From contig NZ_FQYP01000003.1 of assembly GCF_900141785.1 (NCBI RefSeq), positions 186,001 through 250,000 on the forward strand: DNA of 64,000 nt. The letters run 5' to 3'. The notes beneath the pieces are model-generated. The model made no database searches, had not been told where the DNA came from, and worked only from the letters and a program-made list of their open reading frames with translations. How positions within the stretch are numbered: position 1 is the stretch's first letter; the number at the start of each line of letters is the position of its first letter. Positions 18,333 to 27,449 of the stretch are shown here, one piece after another. Both the position numbers and the translations under genes were made by a program. The stretch comes from Aquimarina spongiae. GTDB taxonomy: Bacteria; Bacteroidota; Bacteroidia; Flavobacteriales; Flavobacteriaceae.

Positions 18333-19316
18333 TTACTCTACACTTTTAATTTTGGTAAGTAAATAGTCTTTATAATCCATATTTTGATCAGCAAAAGACT
18401 TACTAATCTCTAACCCTGATTCTTCTGCCAACCATTTTACAATATCATCATCGTACTTTTGAGAAATTTCAGTATGAATACTTTCCCAGGCTTCAAAATG
18501 AACTTGTAATGACAGATCATCGATATCTACGGTTTGTTTTTCTGTACTTACCAAATAACTCTTAGCCGTTCCACTTTCGGGATCATAGGTTTCCCAGTGC
18601 ATGAACTTATCAAGATCAAAATTTGCATTGAGCTCTTTATTAATTCTTGTAAGTACATTTTTATTAAAGGCTGCTGTTACACCAGTTTTGTCGTTATAGG
18701 CATCCAAAACTTTCTGAGGATGTTTCTTTTGATCAAACCCCATTAACACCAGGTCATTTGGATTCATAGCATTACACAATTTCTTTAAAAATTGAATAGC
18801 TCTTTGGTGCAACAAATTACCAATGTTGGATCCCAAAACCATGATTACCTTTTTACGGTCACTAAGTTGTTTTAAACGATCCAACACTTCGAAATACTCC
18901 CCTATTTCACCATTCACACCTATTCCTGGCATTTCATTAGCAAGATCATTTACCAAACCTTCAACTGCATTTTGACTAATATCAATGGGCACATAGGTAA
19001 AATCAAAACCTTTATCACTTAATTCTTTAAGCAAAACTTTTGTTTTCTTCCCATCTCCTGCACCTAATTCAATCAAATCAAAGCCCTCCTGATTTGCATC
19101 AAAGCTTTGGACAATTTCCGATCTATGGGTTTCAAAAATCTCATATTCTGCTCGTGTAAGATAGTACTCTGGCAGCGCCATGATTTGCTGAAAGAGTTTA
19201 TCCCCTATCTCATCATAAAAGTATTTTGACGATAAATATTTAGGAAAGGTCGTAAGCCCTTCGCACACTTCCTTCTCGAAAGTAGAGATTTGTACTTTTT
19301 GATCTTTAGTATTCAT
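18333..19316 (-). CDS. egtD: L-histidine N(alpha)-methyltransferase (ergothioneine pathway)
   Basis: The 327-aa protein trimethylates histidine to hercynine using S-adenosylmethionine, the first step of ergothioneine synthesis. Evidence includes LPEYYLTRAEYEI, the SAM-binding loop LIELGAGDGKKT, VPIDIS, LGSNIGNL and the C-terminal FEAWESIHTEISQKY, all typical of EgtD. It lies 10 bases after egtB on the same strand and so is co-transcribed. Ergothioneine is an antioxidant thiol-imidazole. The enzyme is cytosolic. Confidence 0.95.
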   Translation of the reverse strand: MNTKDQKVQISTFEKEVCEGLTTFPKYLSSKYFYDEIGDKLFQQIMALPEYYLTRAEYEIFETHRSEIVQSFDANQEGFDLIELGAGDGKKTKVLLKELSDKGFDFTYVPIDISQNAVEGLVNDLANEMPGIGVNGEIGEYFEVLDRLKQLSDRKKVIMVLGSNIGNLLHQRAIQFLKKLCNAMNPNDLVLMGFDQKKHPQKVLDAYNDKTGVTAAFNKNVLTRINKELNANFDLDKFMHWETYDPESGTAKSYLVSTEKQTVDIDDLSLQVHFEAWESIHTEISQKYDDDIVKWLAEESGLEISKSFADQNMDYKDYLLTKIKSVE

Positions 19317-19326
19317 AAAGGGTAAA

Positions 19327-20493
19327 TTATTTGCATTTCACTAATCTGAACCCAGTGAATTGCCATCTAAGATGAGGGTGAAAAAAATTACGATATGTGG
19401 GTCGGGTATGGTTTTGAGGGGTTGCTACAGACCCTCCACGTAATACTTTTTGATTAACCATAAATTTCCCATTATACTCCCCCAGGGCTCCTGGAGCTTT
19501 GGTATAATTAGGATATGGTAAGTACGCACTTTCTGTCCATTCCCATCGGGTTCCCCAATTAAAAGCTGACTGTGCTACCTCCCATTCAAATTCTGTAGGT
19601 AGACGTTCGCCTCGCCATTGCGCAAAGGCAAAAGCTTCATAATAAGAAATGTGAGTAACTGGGGTGTCCGGATGAATATCAGAAAGACCTCGTAGTGTAT
19701 ATTGTTGGAATACACCGTCTATTTTATGCCAATACAAAGGAGACTCTACATTTTCATTCTGCAACCAATCCCAGGCCTCTGCATGCCACAATAAACTATT
19801 TTTATATCCACCATCTTTGATAAAATCGAGGTATTCTTTATTTGACACCAACGTGTTACAAATTTCAAATTCAGAAAGAAAGACTTTATGTCTCCCTAAT
19901 TCATTGTCATAGCAAAAATCTGTTCCTTGATGTCCTATTTCATAAACACCTTCTTCTATACCAATATACCTTGTCGGAACATCTGGAACGCGATGCTCTG
20001 TAAACGTATCATTATACTTGGGCAGTAAAGGGTTATTCCCTAGAATGTATTTGATATCGGTTAGTAGTAATTCCTGATGCTGTTTCTCATGATGAATCCC
20101 CACTTCTACCAATTCTTGTATATGTTCTTCATCATTCTCCTCGAGAAAAGTCTGTAAATGCGTTGTTACATGATCTCTATACTCATATATCTCACTCACT
20201 GTTGGACGGGAAAGATTCCCTCGATTGGTTCGAACTACTCTTTTACCTACACTTTCGTAATAACTATTAAACACAAAAGCATACTCTGGATGAAATCTTT
20301 CGTATCCCGGTACATATTTGGACAAAATGAATTCCTCAAAAAACCAGGTTGTATGCCCCAAATGCCATTTGGGTGGCGAAACATCAACAATGGGTTGCAC
20401 CACATAATCTTCGGTTTGGAGGGGAGCACAAATTTCTTCGGTATCTGATCGGGTCTTTAAAAAGAGGGTAAGTAAACTATCTGTAAGAATCAT
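19327..20493 (-). CDS. egtB: Ergothioneine biosynthesis sulfoxide synthase
   Basis: The 388-aa protein has an N-terminal DinB-like iron-binding domain with His47 (GHTTW), His135 and His139 (HEKQHQE) as the expected Fe(II) ligands. A C-terminal formylglycine-enzyme-like domain (RYIGIEEGVYEIG, LPTEFEWEVAQ, LRGGSVATP and FTGFRLVK) follows. It couples hercynine to a thiol donor with O2. No EgtA or EgtC lies nearby, so cysteine may be used directly rather than gamma-glutamylcysteine; this is inference. ATG 20493 is preferred to the upstream GTG (20508), because it gives the normal N terminus. Confidence 0.94.
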   Translation of the reverse strand: MILTDSLLTLFLKTRSDTEEICAPLQTEDYVVQPIVDVSPPKWHLGHTTWFFEEFILSKYVPGYERFHPEYAFVFNSYYESVGKRVVRTNRGNLSRPTVSEIYEYRDHVTTHLQTFLEENDEEHIQELVEVGIHHEKQHQELLLTDIKYILGNNPLLPKYNDTFTEHRVPDVPTRYIGIEEGVYEIGHQGTDFCYDNELGRHKVFLSEFEICNTLVSNKEYLDFIKDGGYKNSLLWHAEAWDWLQNENVESPLYWHKIDGVFQQYTLRGLSDIHPDTPVTHISYYEAFAFAQWRGERLPTEFEWEVAQSAFNWGTRWEWTESAYLPYPNYTKAPGALGEYNGKFMVNQKVLRGGSVATPQNHTRPTYRNFFHPHLRWQFTGFRLVKCK

Positions 20494-20524
20494 AAAAAAA
20501 GTGTACACGACTTACGAATACACT

Positions 20525-20532
20525 CAAATTTA
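20525..20532 (-). promoter_or_regulatory. -7 box candidate for egtB-egtD-DUF427
   Basis: TAAATTTG on the minus strand is a perfect TAnnTTTG match 31 bases before the egtB ATG. No good -33 element is seen at the expected distance. Confidence 0.45.
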
Positions 20533-20558
20533 CAGATTTTTATAATTCTCTACTCTCA

Positions 20559-20578
20559 AACAAGGTTAATCCCTTGTT
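20559..20578 (-). terminator. Weak hairpin between the TonB-domain gene and egtB
   Basis: AACAAGG and CCTTGTT form a 7-bp stem with a 6-nt loop, just downstream of the TonB-domain gene. There is no clear T-run, so it could equally be an operator of the egtB promoter. Confidence 0.35.
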
Positions 20579-20593
20579 AAAATATATTGAAAC

Positions 20594-21019
20594 TTACTCT
20601 GGTTTTACAAAGGTAATCGGGACTTCATAGGCAACTGCGATCGGCTTATTACCCCATTTTCCTGGCTCCATCTTTGGTATAGCACGTATGATACGAATAG
20701 CTTCTCTTTGTAAATATCTATGCGCTCCGTGTACATCTAACACCTCTACTTTTCCCTTTTTATTGATAATAAACTCCACCGTTACTGTTCCTGCAAGACC
20801 TTCATTCAAAGCAATTTCTGGATACTCGAAATTCTGGATAATATGAGTTCTAAGCTTACCATCAAAACATTGTACTGGCGTTTGTCTAGACCGTTCGCAT
20901 TTGGGCCAGATGGGAGAAATACCCTTTTCGTTAGCATTCTGTTGGGAGAGGACTAACCCGTCCTGTCCAAAGGATATGCTTGTAAACAAAATACATAGTA
21001 TAAGTAGTAGTTTTTTCAT
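20594..21019 (-). CDS. Exported TonB C-terminal domain protein
   Basis: The 141-aa protein has a signal peptide (MKKLLLILCILFTSISFGQ) followed by a short linker and a TonB C-terminal fold: YPEIALNEGLAGTVTVEFIINKKGKVEVLDV, ending VAYEVPITF. A true energy transducer needs an N-terminal membrane anchor. Here a cleavable signal peptide is more likely, so this is probably a periplasmic TonB-fold protein of the kind often found in Flavobacteriaceae, with unknown partner. It lies 24 bases after thyA and may be co-transcribed. Confidence 0.83.
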   Translation of the reverse strand: MKKLLLILCILFTSISFGQDGLVLSQQNANEKGISPIWPKCERSRQTPVQCFDGKLRTHIIQNFEYPEIALNEGLAGTVTVEFIINKKGKVEVLDVHGAHRYLQREAIRIIRAIPKMEPGKWGNKPIAVAYEVPITFVKPE

Positions 21020-21043
21020 AATTTATAGTTTTTAGTTTAGGGC

Positions 21044-21868
21044 TTAAACTGCTACCGCTCCTTTGATATGAGGGTGCGGATCGTAGTCTACAAGTTTGAA
21101 GTCATCAAAAACGAAGCCAAAAATATCTTTCACCTCCGGATTGATGATTATAGTTGGTAATTTTCTCGGTTCTCTTGAGAGTTGAAGCTCAAGTTGTTCC
21201 AGGTGGTTATTATATATATGGGCGTCTCCAAATGTATGAATAAACTCTCCTGGTTCATATCCACAAACCTGAGCCATCATCATTGTAAACAACGCATAAG
21301 ATGCAATATTAAAAGGCACTCCTAAAAAGATATCTGCACTTCGCTGATAAAGCTGACAAGACAATTTTCCGTCTGCTACATAAAATTGAAAAAAAGCATG
21401 ACAAGGAGGAAGTGCTGCTTTGCCATTGGACACATTATCTGAAAAAGATATACTAGTGTCTGGAAGCACGCTTGGGTTCCAGGCCGAAACTAACATTCTT
21501 CTACTATTCGGATTATTTTTTAAGGCCTCTACAACCTCTTTAATTTGATCAATTTCGTCTCCATTCCAATTACGCCATTGGTATCCATAAACAGGTCCAA
21601 GGTCTCCATTTTCATCGGCCCACTCATTCCAGATACGCACACCGTTTTCCTGAAGATACTTTACATTGGTATCTCCTTTCAAAAACCATAATAATTCGTG
21701 TATAATTGATTTAAGGTGTAGTTTTTTGGTAGTAACCATTGGAAACCCTTCACTGAGATCAAACCGCATCTGGTAACCAAAAACGCTTTTTGTCCCGGTT
21801 CCGGTTCTATCTCCCTTTTCATTTCCATTTTCAATCACATGACGTACAAGATCAAGGTACTGCTTCAT
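21044..21868 (-). CDS. thyA: Thymidylate synthase
   Basis: The 274-aa enzyme converts dUMP to dTMP using methylenetetrahydrofolate. It has [12 protein letters not shown] (folate/phosphate arginine region), the nucleophile Cys in [29 protein letters not shown] and the C-terminal [10 protein letters not shown]. It produces dihydrofolate that the 2TM-DHFR encoded further along the strand would recycle. An AGGAGG sequence ends three bases before the ATG (21872-21877), one of few Shine-Dalgarno-like sequences in the window. Confidence 0.97.
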   Translation of the reverse strand: MKQYLDLVRHVIENGNEKGDRTGTGTKSVFGYQMRFDLSEGFPMVTTKKLHLKSIIHELLWFLKGDTNVKYLQENGVRIWNEWADENGDLGPVYGYQWRNWNGDEIDQIKEVVEALKNNPNSRRMLVSAWNPSVLPDTSISFSDNVSNGKAALPPCHAFFQFYVADGKLSCQLYQRSADIFLGVPFNIASYALFTMMMAQVCGYEPGEFIHTFGDAHIYNNHLEQLELQLSREPRKLPTIIINPEVKDIFGFVFDDFKLVDYDPHPHIKGAVAV

Positions 21869-21919
21869 ATTCCTCCTACAGTTTGTGTTAGTTTTTTTGT
21901 TTGTTAGTTAAGTGTGTTT

Positions 21920-21927
21920 CAAATATA
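21920..21927 (-). promoter_or_regulatory. -7 box of thyA
   Basis: TATATTTG on the minus strand is a perfect TAnnTTTG box 51 bases before the thyA start. The -33 region is not recognisable. Confidence 0.45.
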
Positions 21928-22015
21928 CAAAAAATAGGATACCACGTATCGTTTAATACTTTGATTAAGGGTTAGTTGTACAATAGTTTTCAACAATAAC
22001 GATATCGACGAGCGT

Positions 22016-23728
22016 TTATCCGATAATCATACCCGCTATAGTAGCTGAAAGCAAAGAAGCTATAGTTCCTCCAAGAAGCGCTTTCATCCCAAATTCTGAG
22101 AGGGTTTTACGTTGCCCTGGAGCCAGGGAACCTATACCTCCAATCTGAATACCTATAGACGCAAAATTAGCAAATCCACAAAGCATGTACGTAGCCATAA
22201 TCACCGATTTATTATAGGTGAGATGCAAAGGGTTTGCTGGATTCTTAAGATCCGCAAGTTGTATATATCCTACAAACTCACTAGCAGCTAATTTAATTCC
22301 TAATAACTGCCCCATAAGCATCATATCTTCCTTGGCAACTCCTATAATCCACATCAATGGTGCGAATACGGTACCAAGAATAGCTTCTAACGAAAATTTA
22401 TCATAAGGAGTATACTCTGCAATAACCGCATCTAGCGTAGTAATTTCTCCTATCCAACCCAAAATCCCATTAAACATGGCTATAAAAGCAATAAAAACCA
22501 AAAGCATTGCTCCTACATTTGCTGCAAGTTTCAACCCTTCGGTAGTACCATTAGCAATAGCATCAAGTATATTGGATCCAATTTTATCTGCGGAAACTTT
22601 CACATCAGTATCAATCGCTTCTTGTTGCGGATATAATAATTTAGATATCACTATAGCTCCAGGAGCTGCCATTACGGAAGCTGCAAGAAGATGTTTAGCA
22701 AACTCTAATCGCAACACTGGATCATCACCTCCTAAAAAACCAATATATGCAGCAAGTACACCTCCAGCAACTGTGGCCATACCACCAACCATCACCAGTA
22801 AAATTTCTGACCGCGTCATTCTTTCCAAATACGCTTTGATCATTAAAGGAGCTTCTGTTTGCCCCAGAAAAATATTCCCCGCAACACTCAAGCTTTCTGC
22901 TCCAGAAATCCCCATCAATTTGGTAAGCACCCAGGCCATCCCTTTTACCACCACCTGAATAATTCCTAAATAAAACAATACCGAAGTCAATGCTGAAAAG
23001 AAAATAATAGTTGGTAAAACCTGAAAAAGGAAAATAAAACCATAACTATCAACATTCATAAGTCCACCCAACAAAAATTCACTTCCTGCTCGGGTAAAAT
23101 CAAGTATATTAACAAAGATCTGCCCTACAAATTCGAAAGCAGCCTGTACAAATCCGATTTTTAAAACTCCGATTGCCAACAGCAATTGAGCACCTAATCC
23201 AATACCTACTGTTTTCCAGTTAATCGCTTTTCGGTTATTACTAAACAAATACGCAATAATTAAAAGCACTAACATACCAATTACCCCGCGAATTAAACTG
23301 CTAACAGAAAATCCTTTACTCGGAACCAAACCATCCACTTTGGCAATTACTGGTTGCTCTTCTACTTTTTTACTTAGTAATGAATACGAAACTCCGCCTT
23401 TGGACAAAACCAAGGTTGAGTCTGTAAGTGAAGTAATCCTATACTTTACTATAGAATCTTCTGCGGTTTCTGGAAATAATAGAAGAATATTATTCTGTTG
23501 AATGTAATCTCCATCCAACACATTGGATTTCTTATCGAAAGAATACGAAAAGCTGTTTTCATCAAACTGAATGTAATCCCCGTCTCCAGGAACAAAAACA
23601 CCTTCAGAATCTCCATTAACTTTATCCAGATCCCACTTCTTTTCTAGGGATTGTGAGGATACTACTGTAAAAACAAAAAATGAACATAGAAAAGCAAGTA
23701 GTTCTCTTTTCATAAAAATAGAAGTCAT
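22016..23728 (-). CDS. CNT-family nucleoside transporter with extra N-terminal periplasmic domain
   Basis: The 570-aa protein has a NupC/CNT transporter in its C-terminal ~420 residues, with VKGMAWVLTKLMGISGAESLSVAGNIFLGQTEAP, GGMATVAGGVLAAY, and SIGIQIGGIGSLAP. These catalyse Na+ or H+ coupled nucleoside import through the inner membrane. Unlike standard CNTs (~400 aa), it begins with a signal peptide (FLCSFFVFTVVSSQS) and a ~90-residue beta-rich lipocalin-like domain before the first transporter helix. The start could be ATG 23728 or 23713. It lies between a bifunctional nuclease and thyA, consistent with nucleotide metabolism. Confidence 0.9.
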   Translation of the reverse strand: MTSIFMKRELLAFLCSFFVFTVVSSQSLEKKWDLDKVNGDSEGVFVPGDGDYIQFDENSFSYSFDKKSNVLDGDYIQQNNILLLFPETAEDSIVKYRITSLTDSTLVLSKGGVSYSLLSKKVEEQPVIAKVDGLVPSKGFSVSSLIRGVIGMLVLLIIAYLFSNNRKAINWKTVGIGLGAQLLLAIGVLKIGFVQAAFEFVGQIFVNILDFTRAGSEFLLGGLMNVDSYGFIFLFQVLPTIIFFSALTSVLFYLGIIQVVVKGMAWVLTKLMGISGAESLSVAGNIFLGQTEAPLMIKAYLERMTRSEILLVMVGGMATVAGGVLAAYIGFLGGDDPVLRLEFAKHLLAASVMAAPGAIVISKLLYPQQEAIDTDVKVSADKIGSNILDAIANGTTEGLKLAANVGAMLLVFIAFIAMFNGILGWIGEITTLDAVIAEYTPYDKFSLEAILGTVFAPLMWIIGVAKEDMMLMGQLLGIKLAASEFVGYIQLADLKNPANPLHLTYNKSVIMATYMLCGFANFASIGIQIGGIGSLAPGQRKTLSEFGMKALLGGTIASLLSATIAGMIIG

Positions 23729-23764
23729 AAAAAAACAATTAGATCCCTTTTTCGTATTGATGAG

Positions 23765-24382
23765 TTACCCTCTTTTAGAAATTTCATCTCTAATTCTTGC
23801 TGCCAATTCGTAATCCTCATTAGCAACAGCTTGTTCCAACATGCGATTCAACTCTTCCAGAGAAAGATCTTTATAGCTAGTTTCTTTACCCACCATTTCT
23901 ACATCTTCAGAAACTAACTCATCCACCAAGAGGCTTTCGGGGTCATTTTCATCGTCTTTCTTAGGATTTACTTTCAAATAAATCCCTGCCTGATCCAAAA
24001 TATTTTTATAGGTAAATATAGGTGCCTGAAAACGAAGTGCTAATGCTATAGCATCACTGGTTCTAGCATCAATAATCTCTTCTATTTTATCTCTTTCGCA
24101 GATGATGCTAGAATAAAACACTCCATCTACCAATTTATGAATGATGACTTGTTTGACTACAATATCAAATCTATCTGCAAAATTTTTAAAAAGATCATGT
24201 GTAAGAGGACGAGGAGGTTTTATTTCCTTTTCCAAAGCAATTGCTATAGACTGTGCTTCGAAAGCGCCAATTACGATAGGCAATTTTCTTTCTCCATCCA
24301 CCTCGCTCAAAATCAACGCATAGGCCCCATTCTGGGTTTGACTGTAAGATATTCCTTTTATATTCAGTCGAACTAAACTCAT
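23765..24382 (-). CDS. Bifunctional nuclease (BFN/DUF151) family protein with UVR motif
   Basis: The 205-aa protein has the BFN domain (~1-135), with SYSQTQNGAYALILSE, LPIVIGAFEAQSIAIALE, and ARTSDAIALALRF. A C-terminal UVR-like helical motif (~165-203, LNRMLEQAVANEDYELAARIRDEI) follows, of the type that mediates UvrB-UvrC contacts. It is usually annotated as a bifunctional DNase/RNase, though enzymatic activity is established only for plant relatives. It is the first gene of a likely minus-strand run with the CNT transporter (36 bases). Confidence 0.9.
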   Translation of the reverse strand: MSLVRLNIKGISYSQTQNGAYALILSEVDGERKLPIVIGAFEAQSIAIALEKEIKPPRPLTHDLFKNFADRFDIVVKQVIIHKLVDGVFYSSIICERDKIEEIIDARTSDAIALALRFQAPIFTYKNILDQAGIYLKVNPKKDDENDPESLLVDELVSEDVEMVGKETSYKDLSLEELNRMLEQAVANEDYELAARIRDEISKRG

Positions 24383-24392
24383 AGATACATTA

Positions 24393-24444
24393 ATAAAAAA
24401 AAGGCTGTTTGAACAAACGGACTTTTACCTAAGTTCAAACAGCC
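24393..24444 (-). terminator. Terminator of etfBA
   Basis: A perfect 12-bp stem (24403-24414 with 24433-24444) with an 18-nt loop is followed on the minus strand by a run of T. It lies 25 bases after the etfA stop. Confidence 0.88.
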
Positions 24445-24469
24445 CTTAATCGAGCACAATTTATGAAAA

Positions 24470-25438
24470 TTATGCGTTATTCGACTTAAATTCCTTTAAT
24501 TTTTCAATAAGTTTAGGCACTACTTCAAACGCATCTCCTACGATTCCGTAATCCGCAGCTTTGAAGAAAGGTGCTTCAGGATCGTTATTAATAACCACTT
24601 TAACTTTACTTGCATTAATCCCTGCAAGGTGCTGAATAGCTCCCGAAACTCCGATAGCAATATATAAGTTAGACGCTACTGGTTTTCCTGTTTGCCCAAC
24701 GTGTTCACTATGTGGTCTCCACCCCATATCACTTACTGGCTTAGAACATGCAGTTGCCGCTCCAAGTACATCGGCCAAGTCCTCTATCATATTCCAATTT
24801 TCAGGACCTTTTAATCCACGACCACCGGAAACAACGATCTCTGCATCAGCAATAGACACTTTATCTGTGGCCTTATCAACTGCAGTTACATTTACTCCAA
24901 AATCCGCATCAGATAATGAAGGCGAAAACGCCTCTGCAGCACCTGCACCAGATGCTTCTTTAAGACCAAATGCATTATTAGACAATCCTACCACTTTAAC
25001 ATCTGTATTAATTTCAGTGATATTGAATGCTTTATTAGTAAATGCCGTTCTTTTCACTGTAAAAGGCGCTGCACTTTCTGGCAATGCTACTACATTCGAA
25101 GCGTATCCTGCATCCAAATTAACAGCTACCAAAGGGGCTAAAAACTTACTATCAGCAGTAGAACTAACCACCACTACTTTTGCACCTTCTTTTTCTGCAG
25201 CTTGTTTAATAGCATCGGCATATGCTTTTGCATTAAACTCAGTTAATTTATCGTCTTTTACTTCCAATACCTTGTCAACTCCATATGCTCCTAATTCGCT
25301 AGCATCTCCTCCGTTAATGCTTACAGCAGTTACGGTACCACCCAACATATTCGCTACTTCTTTGGCATAGGATGCAACTTCAAAAGCTGCTTTTTTAAAT
25401 TTTCCTCCTTCGCTTTCTGTATATACTAAAACTGACAT
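24470..25438 (-). CDS. etfA: Electron transfer flavoprotein subunit alpha
   Basis: The 322-aa protein has the ETF alpha C-terminal FAD domain: VVSGGRGLKGPENWNMIEDLA, GWRPHSEHVGQTGK, YIAIGVSGAIQHLAG and NNDPEAPFFKAADYGIVGD. It passes electrons from acyl-CoA and related dehydrogenases to the quinone pool. It follows etfB by 11 bases in the usual etfB-etfA order and ends at a strong terminator. Start ATG 25438 agrees with family length. Confidence 0.97.
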   Translation of the reverse strand: MSVLVYTESEGGKFKKAAFEVASYAKEVANMLGGTVTAVSINGGDASELGAYGVDKVLEVKDDKLTEFNAKAYADAIKQAAEKEGAKVVVVSSTADSKFLAPLVAVNLDAGYASNVVALPESAAPFTVKRTAFTNKAFNITEINTDVKVVGLSNNAFGLKEASGAGAAEAFSPSLSDADFGVNVTAVDKATDKVSIADAEIVVSGGRGLKGPENWNMIEDLADVLGAATACSKPVSDMGWRPHSEHVGQTGKPVASNLYIAIGVSGAIQHLAGINASKVKVVINNDPEAPFFKAADYGIVGDAFEVVPKLIEKLKEFKSNNA

Positions 25439-25449
25439 ATTTTTTTCTT

Positions 25450-26196
25450 TTAAATAGCTTTTGCTTCGTTATGTAATAAATCGATTAATTCCTGTACGTT
25501 GTCAGGAGAAACTAACTTAACGTCACCTTTTGGCGCAGGTTTCTCAAACTTTACAGCTTTTGTTTCCTGCCCTGCCTCTACAGGCTCTACAACAGTAAGA
25601 GGTTTTTTACGAGCCATCATGATACCTCTCATATTAGGAATTCTAAGATCGCTTTCTTCTACTAATCCTTTTTGTCCTCCTACTACCAAAGGTAATTTTG
25701 TAGTAGAAGTTTCTTTACCTCCATCGATCTCACGAATTGCAGTAGCCGTGTCTCCTTCGATTTCCAATCCAATACATGTATTTACAAAATTCGCTCCTGT
25801 TAAAGCCGCTACCATACCAGGCACCATTCCTCCATTGTAATCAATAGACTCTCTACCTGCTATTACCAAATCATAACCACCATCCTGGATAACCTTTGTC
25901 AATTGTTTTGCTACATAAAACCCATCGGTTGCTTCGGCATTTACTCTAATGGCATTGTCTGCTCCAATTGCCAAAGCTTTACGCAATGTTGGTTCAGTTT
26001 CAGGACCACCTACATTAACAACATCTACAGATGCTCCTTGTTTTTCTTTAAACCACATAGCGCGAGTAAGTCCAAATTCATCATTAGGGTTGATCACAAA
26101 TTGCACCCCATTGGTATCAAATTTAGTATCACCATCCGTAAAATTAATTTTGGAAGTTGTGTCAGGCACATGGCTAATACATACTAATATCTTCAT
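25450..26196 (-). CDS. etfB: Electron transfer flavoprotein subunit beta
   Basis: The 248-aa protein has ETF-beta signatures: KILVCISHVPDTTSKI, VINPNDEFGLTRAM, ALAIGADNAIRV, DLVIAGRESIDYNGGMVPGMVA and LPLVVGGQKG. It forms the heterodimer with EtfA and binds AMP. It is first in the etfBA operon and divergent from pdhB. The intergenic region carries a TACCTTCG -7-like box on the minus strand (26234-26241), 37 bases before the ATG. Confidence 0.97.
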   Translation of the reverse strand: MKILVCISHVPDTTSKINFTDGDTKFDTNGVQFVINPNDEFGLTRAMWFKEKQGASVDVVNVGGPETEPTLRKALAIGADNAIRVNAEATDGFYVAKQLTKVIQDGGYDLVIAGRESIDYNGGMVPGMVAALTGANFVNTCIGLEIEGDTATAIREIDGGKETSTTKLPLVVGGQKGLVEESDLRIPNMRGIMMARKKPLTVVEPVEAGQETKAVKFEKPAPKGDVKLVSPDNVQELIDLLHNEAKAI

Positions 26197-26233
26197 TTTA
26201 TATAGGTATTTTTTGAGAATTTAATAATAAATG

Positions 26234-26241
26234 CGAAGGTA
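26234..26241 (-). promoter_or_regulatory. -7 box candidate for etfBA
   Basis: TACCTTCG on the minus strand has one mismatch to TAnnTTTG, with the same TTCG ending as the aminotransferase promoter. It lies 37 bases before the etfB start. Confidence 0.4.
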
Positions 26242-26318
26242 CAAATAAAAAGTCTAATTTACTATGCATGCATAATAAATTTTTTAATTTTCAGGTCTTA
26301 CTAAAGGGTATTAATTGC

Positions 26319-26326
26319 TACTTTTG
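26319..26326 (+). promoter_or_regulatory. -7 box of pdhB
   Basis: TACTTTTG is a perfect TAnnTTTG match, 34 bases before ATG 26361. It lies downstream of the in-frame ATG at 26268, so that earlier start would be outside the transcript. Confidence 0.6.
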
Positions 26327-26360
26327 CCTTTCGTGTAGCACAAAAATAACATATATATCT

Positions 26361-27338
26361 ATGAAAACGATACAATTCAGAGAAGCAATTTGTGAAGCCA
26401 TGAGTGAAGAGATGCGCAGAGACGAATCTATTTATTTGATGGGAGAAGAAGTAGCAGAATATAATGGAGCATACAAAGCAAGTAAAGGAATGCTTGACGA
26501 ATTTGGACCAGACCGCGTTTTGGACACTCCTATCTCTGAATTAGGTTTTGCAGGTATCGGTGTTGGTAGTGCTATGAATGGTAATCGACCTATTATCGAG
26601 TTCATGACATTTAACTTTTCGTTGGTAGGTATTGATCAAATTATCAATAATGCAGCAAAGATGCGCCAGATGAGTGGCGGACAATTTAATATTCCAATTG
26701 TGTTTAGAGGACCTACAGCTTCTGCAGGTCAATTAGGAGCTACCCACTCGCAAGCTTTTGAAAACTGGTTTGCAAATACTCCTGGTTTAAAGGTAGTGGT
26801 ACCATCAAATCCTAAAGACGCTAAAGGCCTTTTGAAATCTGCGATTAGAGATAATGATCCTGTGATCTTTATGGAGAGTGAACAAATGTACGGGGATAAA
26901 GGTGAAGTTCCTGAGGGAGAATACACCATCCCATTAGGAGTTGCAGAGCTTAAAAGAGAAGGAAATGATGTTACTATCGTTTCTTTTGGTAAAATTATCA
27001 AAGAAGCTTACAAAGCAGCAGACGAATTAGCAAAAGAGAACATCTCTTGTGAAATCATCGATTTAAGAACGGTTCGTCCTTTGGATTTGGACGCCATTTT
27101 TACGTCAGTCAAAAAAACAAATCGCTTAATTATTCTTGAAGAAGCATGGCCACTGGCAAATATTGCTTCTGAAATAACATACCAGGTGCAATCTAACATT
27201 TTTGATTACTTAGACGCACCTATTATCAAAATTAATACAGCAGACACGCCTACTCCATATTCTCCTGTATTATTAGAAGAATGGCTTCCTAACAGCAAAG
27301 ATGTTGTTAAAGCTGTAAAAAAAGTGATGTATAAATAA
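26361..27338 (+). CDS. pdhB: Pyruvate dehydrogenase E1 component, beta subunit
   Basis: The 325-aa protein is a thiamine-pyrophosphate-dependent dehydrogenase beta subunit. It shows YLMGEEVAEYNGAYKASKG, RVLDTPISELGFAG, PIIEFMTFNFSLVGIDQI, FRGPTASAGQLGATHSQ and the conserved DLRTVRPLD. It pairs with an alpha subunit to feed acetyl-CoA into central metabolism. A branched-chain 2-oxoacid dehydrogenase beta subunit is an alternative, but the flavobacterial context (DUF5686 gene downstream) supports pyruvate dehydrogenase. The start is set by the promoter at 26319 and gives the standard N terminus MKTIQFREAI. Confidence 0.93.
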   Translation: MKTIQFREAICEAMSEEMRRDESIYLMGEEVAEYNGAYKASKGMLDEFGPDRVLDTPISELGFAGIGVGSAMNGNRPIIEFMTFNFSLVGIDQIINNAAKMRQMSGGQFNIPIVFRGPTASAGQLGATHSQAFENWFANTPGLKVVVPSNPKDAKGLLKSAIRDNDPVIFMESEQMYGDKGEVPEGEYTIPLGVAELKREGNDVTIVSFGKIIKEAYKAADELAKENISCEIIDLRTVRPLDLDAIFTSVKKTNRLIILEEAWPLANIASEITYQVQSNIFDYLDAPIIKINTADTPTPYSPVLLEEWLPNSKDVVKAVKKVMYK

Positions 27339-27360
27339 AATAAAGCGCTTATTTTGCGTT

Positions 27361-27404
27361 CATCAATTTTAAGCTACCGTCAAAAAGTGGCCTAAAAATT
27401 GATG
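27361..27404 (+). other. Inverted repeat between pdhB and the DUF5686 gene
   Basis: CATCAATTTT (27361-27370) pairs with AAAATTGATG (27395-27404) around a 24-nt loop. There is no T-run, so it is not a standard terminator; it may be an attenuator or have no function. Confidence 0.35.
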
Positions 27405-27449
27405 ATGTGATCCACTAACTATCACAAGTATTAATTTTAATAACTTTGG

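Noticed and set aside
22476-22958. 160-aa open frame opposite the CNT transporter
   Set aside because: Antisense shadow; the opposite strand encodes the conserved transporter motifs.
24867-25370. 167-aa open frame opposite etfA
   Set aside because: Antisense shadow of a conserved gene without independent evidence.
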